Source: Moraxellaceae bacterium (GTDB lineage Bacteria; Pseudomonadota; Gammaproteobacteria; Pseudomonadales; Moraxellaceae). From it: a stretch of 5,878 nucleotides of DNA. Of the stretch, positions 1 to 4,680 are shown piece by piece (the stretch's first letter is position 1; each line of letters starts with the position of its first letter). The notes beneath the pieces were generated by a model that searched no databases, was not told where the DNA came from, and saw only the letters and a list, made by a program, of their open reading frames with translations. The translations under genes and the position numbers were made by a program. The stretch lies in assembly GCA_030146505.1 (NCBI GenBank), contig JASLCO010000341.1:1-5878 (forward strand). The letters run 5' to 3'.

Positions 1-1
1 C

Positions 2-260
2 CTCGCAACGCGTGAGCAGGGCCACCACGCCGTGGTGGCGGGTCTGCAGGCGTTGCGAGGAATTGAAGCTGGTGCAGCGCCGGCGCAGTGCCGTGGACCG
101 GCGCCAGGTGGAAATCCATCTCACGGCAAAAGGCGAGCGCCATCTGGGCCGTCTGGCTGCCCTGCATGAAGCGGAACTGCGTTCCCTGCAGGGTACTTTC
201 CGCGTGGCGCGCCTCTCTGCCTTCAATACCCATTTCAGCGACGAGAACAGTGCGACATGA
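2..260 (+). pseudogene. MarR-family transcriptional regulator, C-terminal part, apparent frameshift
   Basis: This is the C-terminal half of a winged-helix MarR-type DNA-binding regulator, cut off by the left edge. Two reading frames contribute. Frame 2 (2-55) gives LATREQGHHAVVAGLQAL, which looks like the MarR recognition helix (HHxVVxxLxxL). Frame 3 (from 57) gives EELKLVQRRRSAVDRRQVEI, followed by HLTAKGERHL, the classic wing (DRR...LTxKG), and then a C-terminal dimerisation helix. Joined at 55/57, the spacing between the HH pair and the following LV matches the family, so base 56 looks like a one-base insertion. In frame 3 the upstream codons read as an implausible Trp/Cys/Arg-rich peptide. 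The break may be a real lesion or a sequencing error. The stop TGA (258-260) overlaps the ATG of the ClC gene, so the regulator probably controls or is co-transcribed with that transporter. Its ligand cannot be read from the sequence. Confidence 0.5.
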
Positions 261-1990
261 AACAGGTGCACCGAAGTGACTATGTAGTGGACCGCCGTCT
301 TTTCATGGTGGCGGGTCTGGCCCTTTGCGTGGGCGTGCTGAGCACGCTGGCAGCCGATGTGCTGCTGGGCCTTATCCGTTTCTTTACCAACCTCTTTTTC
401 TTCCAGACGTTCTCGCTGGCTGCCCGCTCTCCGGCGGAAAACACGCTGGGCCTGGCGGTGATTGCGCTGCCGGTGCTGGGTGGGCTCATTGTTGGCCTGA
501 TGGCGCGTTTTGGCAGTGACAAGATACGCGGCCACGGCATTCCCGAGGCCATGGAAGCCATTCTTTTCAACAAGAGCCGCATGTCGCCGCGCGTGGCTTT
601 TCTCAAGCCAGTGTCGTCCGGCATCGTCATCGGCAGCGGTGGTCCGTTCGGCGCCGAAGGCCCCATCATCATGACGGGTGGCTCGCTGGGTTCGCTGCTG
701 GCGCAATTCCTCCATCTCACGGCAGCGGAGCGCAAGACGCTGCTGGTGGCCGGTGCCTGTGCCGGCATGACAGCAGTGTTCGGCTCGCCGGTGGCCGCCG
801 TCATGCTGGCGGTGGAACTGCTTTTGTTCGAGCTGCGTCCGCGCAGTCTCTTGCCGGTGGCGCTGGCCTGTGCGGTGGCCGCCTTCCTGCGTCCTTCCTT
901 TTTTACGGACGGTCCCCTGTTTCCTTTGCAGCTCGCGCCGGTGTCAGGCGCGGCATTGCTGTCCTGCGTGATTGCGGGCCTGGCCAGCGGCGCGCTGGCG
1001 GTGCTGCTCACGCAGGCACTCTATAAAACCGAAGATATTTTTTCGCGCCTGCCCCTGCACTGGATGTGGTGGCCGGCACTGGGCGGTCTTGTTGTCGGCA
1101 TCGGCGGATATTTCCAGCCGCGCGCACTCGGCGTGGGTTACGACGTGATCGGTGACCTGCTCAATAACCATTTGCTGCTGTCAGCGGCACTGGCCCTGCT
1201 GGCGGTGAAAGCCGTGATCTGGGTAGTGGCACTGGGCTCCGGAACCTCGGGCGGCGTGCTGGCGCCGCTGCTCATGCTGGGCGCCGGGCTTGGCCTGCTG
1301 CTGTCGCCCGTGCTGCCGGGTGCTTCGGCGCCGTTGTGGGCGCTGGCCTGCATGTCCGGCATGCTGGGTAGCGTGCTGGGTGCGCCGCTCACCGCCATCA
1401 TTTTTGCCTTTGAGCTCACGCATGCCAGCACGGCCTTGCTGCCCTTGCTGCTCACTACCATGGTGGCCTACGGTTTTTCCGTGCTGACGCTCAAGCGCTC
1501 CATCATGACGGAGAAAATCGCACGGCGTGGCCTACACGTGGCGCGCGAATACGTGGTGGATCCGCTGACACGCCAGCATGTGGACGATCTCATGAGCACG
1601 GATTTTGTCGCCATTCCCGGCGACATGCCGGTGGCAGAGGCGCTGGCGCATTATTTTTCTCCCAGCGTAGAGGCTTACGCAGGCCTGCATCCGGTCGTCA
1701 TGCAGGGGAGGTTGCTGGGCATGCTGGCGCGCCAGGACCTGGAGCAGGCCGAAGGTGTGGGCCTTTGCTGTGCAGATGTGGCCCGCCGGCCGCAGGCGCA
1801 AGCCCTGCTGCTGCCGGGGCAGACCGGACGCATGGCGGCCGGGCAGATGGCCCGCAGCGGTGCGGATGTGTTGCCGGTGGTGAATGATATTCAGGAAATG
1901 CACTTGCTCGGCCTGCTGCATTGGCGCGACCTCCTGCGCCCCAGTGAAGAAAACTGGCATGAAGAAACCGTGCGCGAAAAATTGCGCTGA
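257..1990 (+). CDS. ClC-family chloride channel/transporter with C-terminal CBS domain pair
   Basis: This 577-aa inner-membrane protein is a ClC anion transporter, moving chloride either passively or in exchange for protons. The membrane domain spans roughly residues 15-415. Its pore motifs are GHGIP (92-96, GSGIP in E. coli ClcA), GAEGP (132-136, holding gating glutamate E134) and GVLAP (333-337). E192 in FELRP matches the proton glutamate E203 of ClcA, so coupled antiport is possible. M417 in SIMTEKIAR falls where ClcA has the central tyrosine Y445, and H93 replaces its pore serine. The cytosolic tail carries two CBS-like repeats (about 442-495 and 505-562), which in relatives bind nucleotides and modulate gating. 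The ATG overlaps the stop of the MarR gene and has no strong ribosome site, which fits translational coupling. The gene resembles clcB-type genes, but I leave the symbol blank because of the added CBS tail. Terminator-like hairpins follow the stop. Confidence 0.93.
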   Translation: MKQVHRSDYVVDRRLFMVAGLALCVGVLSTLAADVLLGLIRFFTNLFFFQTFSLAARSPAENTLGLAVIALPVLGGLIVGLMARFGSDKIRGHGIPEAMEAILFNKSRMSPRVAFLKPVSSGIVIGSGGPFGAEGPIIMTGGSLGSLLAQFLHLTAAERKTLLVAGACAGMTAVFGSPVAAVMLAVELLLFELRPRSLLPVALACAVAAFLRPSFFTDGPLFPLQLAPVSGAALLSCVIAGLASGALAVLLTQALYKTEDIFSRLPLHWMWWPALGGLVVGIGGYFQPRALGVGYDVIGDLLNNHLLLSAALALLAVKAVIWVVALGSGTSGGVLAPLLMLGAGLGLLLSPVLPGASAPLWALACMSGMLGSVLGAPLTAIIFAFELTHASTALLPLLLTTMVAYGFSVLTLKRSIMTEKIARRGLHVAREYVVDPLTRQHVDDLMSTDFVAIPGDMPVAEALAHYFSPSVEAYAGLHPVVMQGRLLGMLARQDLEQAEGVGLCCADVARRPQAQALLLPGQTGRMAAGQMARSGADVLPVVNDIQEMHLLGLLHWRDLLRPSEENWHEETVREKLR

Positions 1991-2009
1991 ACGGCAGCCA
2001 TCAGCTTCC

Positions 2010-2037
2010 GCAGGATGCCATGCTGTTCATGGCCTGC
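2010..2037 (+). other. Hairpin downstream of the ClC gene
   Basis: GCCATG (2017-2022) and CATGGC (2028-2033) form a perfect 6-bp stem with the loop CTGTT. GCAG (2010-2013) and CTGC (2034-2037) extend it across a 3-nt bulge on the left side. It starts 20 bases after the ClC stop and just before the terminator. It has no T-tract of its own, so a role in mRNA 3'-end protection is only a guess. Confidence 0.35.
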
Positions 2038-2041
2038 TGAC

Positions 2042-2064
2042 AAAGGCGCCACAGAGCGCCTTTT
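2042..2064 (+). terminator. Intrinsic terminator after the ClC gene
   Basis: AAAGGCGC (2042-2049) pairs perfectly with GCGCCTTT (2056-2063) around a 6-nt loop, and the right arm runs into TTTT (2061-2064). The position, 51 bases after the ClC stop and ahead of the next gene, suits a Rho-independent terminator. The A-run on the left arm means it could also work on the opposite strand, although no minus-strand gene visibly ends here. Confidence 0.7.
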
Positions 2065-2091
2065 GAATTCCTGATGCGTCATCGCAAGAAT
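2063..2091 (+). promoter_or_regulatory. Candidate sigma70 promoter for the small gene
   Basis: TTGAAT (2063-2068) and AAGAAT (2086-2091) each match four of six consensus bases and are separated by an ideal 17-bp spacer. The pair directly follows the terminator of the ClC gene and precedes the short open frame, where a promoter would be expected. If it is used, transcription would begin near 2098, which would rule out a start codon at 2097 and disfavour one at 2106. Confidence 0.28.
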
Positions 2092-2159
2092 GAAGGGTGA
2101 CAGAAATGCCGGCCTTTCGCAGAGACGAAGGCATTGCCACTGGCAGGGAAGACATGAAA

Positions 2160-2459
2160 ATGGCCATACAAAAATGGAGCTCGCGGGTGCTGGGCGATGC
2201 CCAGACGTCCTTCCTGGATTGCCGCGACATTGCCGAGACCGGCGAGGCTTTTTTCGAGGCCGCCGGGCGTCCGCCCGCCATGGCTGTCTTTGTCCGCAAT
2301 GATTCCGAAGGCCGCCTGCACTGTGAAGTGACCGTGTACTTTTCACCGGCAGCGCATGATCTTGCCCGTCGTTTCGAGGCCAAAAGCTGCGAACGGCCCG
2401 AGGCTGGCGGCCTGGATCTGCTGGCGGGTGACCCGGCTTGCTGGGAATTGCTTTGGTGA
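2160..2459 (+). CDS. Small conserved-looking protein of unknown function
   Basis: I do not recognise a named family. The 99-aa product is soluble, with no signal peptide or membrane segment. It has a helical, Cys-containing start (SFLDCRDIAETGEAFFEAAG, residues 18-37), then an alternating hydrophobic stretch that looks like beta strands (MAVFVRN, LHCEVTVYF, about 41-62), then an amphipathic helix (SPAAHDLARRFEA) and a tail ending in DPACWELLW. Residue patterning and strong G/C at third codon positions support real coding. Start choice is uncertain: ATG 2160 has AGGGAAG (2145-2151) eight bases upstream and a clear shift to biased codons after it. ATG 2154 is too close to that site. ATG 2106 (AAGGGTGA at 2093-2100) would add 18 residues with weaker codon bias. 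The gene follows a terminator and converges on yaeQ, so it is probably monocistronic. Confidence 0.6.
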   Translation: MAIQKWSSRVLGDAQTSFLDCRDIAETGEAFFEAAGRPPAMAVFVRNDSEGRLHCEVTVYFSPAAHDLARRFEAKSCERPEAGGLDLLAGDPACWELLW

Positions 2460-2468
2460 TTTCCTGTT

Positions 2469-2496
2469 TGTAGGTGCGAATTGGTTCGCACCTACA
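2469..2496. repeat. 12-bp-stem palindrome between convergent genes (REP-like/terminator)
   Basis: TGTAGGTGCGAA (2469-2480) and TTCGCACCTACA (2485-2496) are perfect inverted arms around the loop TTGG. The element fills the 49-bp gap between the stop of the small gene and the stop of yaeQ. A T5 run follows on the plus strand, but eight bases late, so it is a poor classical terminator. The motif resembles dispersed GTAGGTGCGAA-type intergenic palindromes that I recall from proteobacterial genomes. It may be one of those, serving as a bidirectional transcription barrier. Confidence 0.55.
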
Positions 2497-2508
2497 GGGA
2501 ATGCTTTT

Positions 2509-3054
2509 TCAGCGTGCGCTCTTCAAAACCTGCATTGTCGCCTGCAAGGAATTTTCGCTGTCGGTGATCCACACTTCGCCGTCCTGCACCGTGGCCTGCA
2601 ACTGCATGGTGCGCTGAGCGAGGCGGCCCAGTGCTTCACTGGTTTCCACGGGAATGTTCACCACGCTGACCTTGTCCAGCTTGTCCAGTGCACGCCTGTT
2701 CTGTTCCCACCACACATCGGCGCTATTGCCGCTATAGGGATAGATGATGACTTCGCGGGAGAGCCCGCAGGCGCGCCGCACGCGTTTTTCATCCGGCTGG
2801 CCGACTTCTATCCATCTCTCCACCGCCCCGGTGAGGTCTTTCTGCCAGAGATCGGGCTCGTCGTCCGAGGAGATGCCCTTGCCCATGGCCAGTTCCTCAC
2901 TGGCATTCAGGATGAAGGCCAGCACGCGCACCATGAGGCGCTCGTCCGTTTCCGAAGGATGGCGGGCCAGGGTGAGGGCATGGCTGGCGTAGTAGTGCCG
3001 GTCCATGTCGCTGATCTGGAGTTCGGCTTTGAAGATGGTGGCGTTCTGGGCCAT
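2509..3054 (-). CDS. yaeQ: YaeQ family protein
   Basis: This 181-aa product matches YaeQ in length and sequence throughout. Family signatures are the N-terminal ATIFKAELQISDMDRHYY (5-22), LTLARHPSETDERLMVRVLA (28-47), DDEPDLW (64-70), WIEVGQPDEKRVRRAC (81-96), the WWEQN segment (115-119) and RTMQLQATVQDG (148-159). YaeQ has a fold related to PD-(D/E)XK nucleases; the acidic D64-D65-E66-P67-D68 cluster, E83 and K90 are the likely equivalents of the nuclease-like site. Its cellular role is not settled: E. coli YaeQ was linked genetically to suppression of RfaH defects, and enzymatic activity is unproven as far as I know. The protein is cytosolic, with no signal or membrane segment. A modest CAGG lies about 8 bases before the ATG. 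The gene is divergent from the aminotransferase gene and convergent with the small gene, so it appears to be its own transcription unit. Confidence 0.95.
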   Translation of the reverse strand: MAQNATIFKAELQISDMDRHYYASHALTLARHPSETDERLMVRVLAFILNASEELAMGKGISSDDEPDLWQKDLTGAVERWIEVGQPDEKRVRRACGLSREVIIYPYSGNSADVWWEQNRRALDKLDKVSVVNIPVETSEALGRLAQRTMQLQATVQDGEVWITDSENSLQATMQVLKSAR

Positions 3055-3091
3055 GGCAATGCCTGCGGCGTGGAGGGGAATACGGGCGCGG

Positions 3092-3097
3092 ATGATA
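3092..3097 (-). promoter_or_regulatory. Possible -10 element for yaeQ
   Basis: On the minus strand this hexamer reads TATCAT, five of six matches to the -10 consensus, and would start transcription about 30 bases before the yaeQ ATG. No acceptable -35 hexamer is visible at 16-18 bp; the region just upstream is instead occupied by the palindrome at 3103-3125. This would need an activator or would be a weak promoter, so the call is tentative. Confidence 0.2.
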
Positions 3098-3102
3098 GGC
3101 CA

Positions 3103-3125
3103 AAAGCCGGGCGCCTGCCGGCTTT
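3103..3125. promoter_or_regulatory. Palindrome in the yaeQ/aminotransferase divergent region
   Basis: AAAGCCGG (3103-3110) and CCGGCTTT (3118-3125) are perfect 8-bp inverted arms separated by GCGCCTG. The element lies in the 187-bp region shared by two divergent genes, just upstream of the possible yaeQ -10 hexamer. It could be an operator bound by a dimeric regulator, or a hairpin with short T-runs on either strand acting as an insulator or weak terminator. A 9-bp direct repeat CCTGCGGCG (3062-3070 and 3130-3138) lies on either side of it. Confidence 0.35.
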
Positions 3126-3241
3126 ATCACCTGCGGCGGATATGGGAAGGTTGGGCCTTGTGCCCCGCGGGCCGCATGTCTGTGAAACCCGTGCTTCATC
3201 GTTCGCCGTCTTGAAACGTGTCTTGAAAAGGAAACGCCCCC

Positions 3242-4375
3242 ATGTCCCGCCAGTATCCCGCCGTCGATCCGGATGGCCTGCTCGAATATTCCGTTGTTTT
3301 CACGGATCGTGCGCTCAACCACATGTCCCGGGTTTTCCAGGACGCCATGCGCGACATTTCTGCCACGCTGAAGAAGGTCTACGGCGCAGAGGCCGTGGTC
3401 GTGGTGCCGGGCGGCGGCAGCTTCGGCATGGAAGCGGTGGCACGACAACTCGCCACAGGGCAAAAATGCCTGGTGCTGCGCAACGGCTGGTTCAGCTATC
3501 GCTGGAGCCAGATTTTCGAGACAGGTTCCATTCCCTCTGCCGAACGCGTACTGAAGGCCCGGCCGGATTCACACGCGGCTGATGCGGCCTGGTCGCCGGC
3601 ACCGGTGGCGGAAGTTGTCGCCAGCATCCGTGCCGAAAAGCCCGCCGTCGTGTTTGCGCCGCACGTGGAAACCGCTTCCGGCATCATCCTGCCCGATGAT
3701 TACCTGCGTGCCGTGGCTGATGCCGTGCATGAAGCGGGCGGTCTTTTCGTGCTCGATTGCGTAGCCTCCGGCACGGTCTGGGTGGATATGAAAAGCACTG
3801 GCGTGGACGTGCTGATTTCCGCGCCGCAAAAAGGCTGGAGCTCAGCGCCCTGCGCTGCACTCGTGATGCTGAGTGTGGCCGGCAAGAAACGTGTGGAAGA
3901 AACTACCAGTACCAGTTTTTCCGCTGACCTCAGGAAATGGCTGCAGATCATGCAGGCCTATGAAAATGGCGGTCATGCCTACCACGCCACCATGCCCACC
4001 GGTGCCCTCATGCAGTTGCGCGACACCATGAAGGAAATGGAGGCCATCGGTTTTGGCATCCTGAAAGAAAGGCAATGGGAACTGGGCCGCCGGGTACGGG
4101 CCATGCTCGCTGCGCATGGCGTGAAAAGCGTGGCGGCCGATGGTTTCGCCGCGCCCGGCGTGGTGGTCAGCCACACCACGGATGCCGGTGTGCAAAACGG
4201 CAGCAAATTCATTGCCCAGGGCTTGCAGACCGCCGCCGGCGTGCCGCTCATGTGCGACGAGCCAGCCGATTTCAAGACTTTCCGCGTCGGCCTTTTCGGC
4301 ATCGACAAGCTCTTGAATGTGGATGCCACGACAGAAGCCTTGCAGACGGCGTTGGAAAAAATCCAGCGCGCCTGA
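3242..4375 (+). CDS. Class V PLP-dependent aminotransferase (alanine/serine-glyoxylate type)
   Basis: This complete 377-aa cytosolic enzyme belongs to fold-type I, class V, the group with alanine-glyoxylate and serine-glyoxylate aminotransferases. Family landmarks are VVVPGGGSFGMEAVARQ (53-69), whose glycine-rich GGGS binds the cofactor phosphate; HVETASG (141-147); LDCVASG (171-177), with D172 expected to contact the pyridine nitrogen; and SAPQKGW (193-199), with K197 as the Schiff-base lysine. R348 in FRVGLFG is the likely substrate-carboxylate arginine. The strongly conserved segments LNHMSRVFQ (25-33) and ENGGHAYHATMPT (241-253) mark a subgroup I associate with Betaproteobacteria and pseudomonads. 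The exact amino donor cannot be told from sequence; 2-aminoethylphosphonate or cysteine desulfurase functions are less likely. AAGGA (3228-3232) lies nine bases before the ATG and fixes the start. The gene stands alone, divergent from yaeQ, with a possible terminator over its stop and no pathway partner nearby. Confidence 0.9.
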   Translation: MSRQYPAVDPDGLLEYSVVFTDRALNHMSRVFQDAMRDISATLKKVYGAEAVVVVPGGGSFGMEAVARQLATGQKCLVLRNGWFSYRWSQIFETGSIPSAERVLKARPDSHAADAAWSPAPVAEVVASIRAEKPAVVFAPHVETASGIILPDDYLRAVADAVHEAGGLFVLDCVASGTVWVDMKSTGVDVLISAPQKGWSSAPCAALVMLSVAGKKRVEETTSTSFSADLRKWLQIMQAYENGGHAYHATMPTGALMQLRDTMKEMEAIGFGILKERQWELGRRVRAMLAAHGVKSVAADGFAAPGVVVSHTTDAGVQNGSKFIAQGLQTAAGVPLMCDEPADFKTFRVGLFGIDKLLNVDATTEALQTALEKIQRA

Positions 4376-4386
4376 GGCTTTTTTCC
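4354..4386 (+). terminator. Possible terminator overlapping the aminotransferase stop
   Basis: GGAAAAAA (4354-4361) is the inverted match of TTTTTTCC (4379-4386), and GCC/GGC (4370-4372 and 4376-4378) lies inside around the TGA stop. The GC core is only 3 bp, so the hairpin is weak, but the T6 run right after the stop and the lack of any co-directed close gene favour termination here. Confidence 0.4.
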
Positions 4387-4424
4387 TCTCTCCCTCTACC
4401 TTGGGGAAAGGGTCGGGGCGAGAG
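4385..4424. repeat. Degenerate CTCTCCCTC...GGGTCGGGGCGAGAG palindromic repeat
   Basis: Outer arms CTCTC (4386-4390) and GAGAG (4420-4424) enclose CCCT (4392-4395) with AGGG (4409-4412) and CC/GG around TT (4399-4404). The string resembles the widespread proteobacterial intergenic repeat whose intact form reads CCCTCTCCC...GGGAGAGGGTCGGGG. Mismatches such as TACC and GGAAAGGG suggest an eroded copy. It is non-coding and starts ten bases after the aminotransferase stop. Confidence 0.5.
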
Positions 4425-4432
4425 AAATGAAT

Positions 4433-4479
4433 CAGGGCTGCAAGGCACGCAAACATATTGGCACGCCTTGCGCTGGCTG
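4433..4479. repeat. Imperfect inverted repeat with 18-nt loop
   Basis: CAGGGCTGCAAGGC (4433-4446) matches the reverse complement of GCCTTGCGCTGGCTG (4465-4479), with the inner seven bases GCAAGGC/GCCTTGC perfect and the outer part differing by small mismatches and one extra base. The loop holds AAACATATT. GGCACGC also occurs twice directly (4444-4450 and 4460-4466). It may be an old inserted palindromic unit; no function can be assigned. Confidence 0.4.
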
Positions 4480-4507
4480 AGCTGTGGAAGAAAGGCATCA
4501 ACCAAAA

Positions 4508-4536
4508 ACCTCGTCGTGCCGGCGCAGGCCGGCACC
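4508..4536. repeat. REP-like palindrome, copy 1
   Basis: GTGCCGGC (4516-4523) and GCCGGCAC (4528-4535) form a perfect 8-bp stem around GCAG, preceded by CCTCGTC. It resembles the common proteobacterial intergenic unit GTCGTTCCCGCGCAGGCGGGAAC. A diverged second copy lies about 100 bases downstream. No T-run follows, so it is more likely a dispersed repeat than a terminator. Confidence 0.55.
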
Positions 4537-4546
4537 TATCGTGTGT

Positions 4547-4593
4547 CTGTCATTCCTCCACCGCATGGACCCCGCCTTATGCCGGGGTGACGG
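4547..4593. repeat. Palindromic unit with GGACCCCGCCTTATGCCGGGG core
   Basis: ACCCC (4569-4573) pairs with GGGGT (4584-4588) around GCCTTATGCC, where one C-C mismatch interrupts an otherwise complete stem. Outer CTGTCA (4547-4552) can pair with TGACGG (4588-4593). It resembles widespread GTCATTCC...GGGGTGACGG repeats. It sits between the two REP-like copies, making a three-part mosaic. Confidence 0.5.
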
Positions 4594-4608
4594 GCATTTT
4601 GAAGAAAA

Positions 4609-4637
4609 GCCTGTTGTTCCTGCGCAGGCGGTAAGCC
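4609..4637. repeat. REP-like palindrome, degenerate copy 2
   Basis: CCTGTTGTTCCTGCGCAGG aligns with the left part of the copy at 4508-4536 at about 16 of 20 positions with one gap, and contains the perfect palindrome CCTGCGCAGG (4619-4628). The right arm, GCGGTAAGCC, has lost pairing with GTTCC. This points to an eroded copy of the same element. Confidence 0.45.
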
Positions 4638-4666
4638 AGCGTTCAGTTCTCCCTTCCCATATGGGG

Positions 4667-4672
4667 CATAAT
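4667..4672 (+). promoter_or_regulatory. Probable -10 element of a leaderless hrpA transcript
   Basis: CATAAT matches five of six bases of the -10 consensus and ends eight bases before the hrpA ATG at 4681. Transcription would then start at or within a base or two of the ATG. The -35 region is poor: TTCAGT (4642-4647) matches three of six bases at a 19-bp spacing. No Shine-Dalgarno sequence lies between the hexamer and the ATG, where the bases are C-rich, which agrees with a leaderless start. TGGGG (4662-4666) and CCCCA (4678-4682) form an inverted repeat around the hexamer that could occlude the promoter or start. Confidence 0.4.
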
Positions 4673-4680
4673 CCGCCCCC

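Noticed and set aside
280..1011. Long minus-strand open frame of 243 codons inside the ClC gene
   Set aside because: It lies antisense to a protein with clear ClC motifs, and its composition (Ser/Ala/Pro/Thr/Arg-rich, no domain) is what the reverse strand of GC-biased coding sequence gives.
2356..3582. Plus-strand open frame of 408 codons spanning the small gene's end, yaeQ and the aminotransferase start
   Set aside because: It is antisense to the well-supported yaeQ and out of frame with the two plus-strand genes. Its sequence has no recognisable domain.
4075..4590. Plus-strand open frame of 171 codons across the aminotransferase 3' end and the repeat region
   Set aside because: It overlaps the aminotransferase in another frame and then reads through palindromic repeats; it is Arg/Gly-rich with no ribosome site.
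4508..4637. Two similar palindromes about 100 bp apart, considered as a short CRISPR array
   Set aside because: There are only two diverged copies, the region between them contains another palindromic element, there is no regular spacer length, and no cas gene is present.
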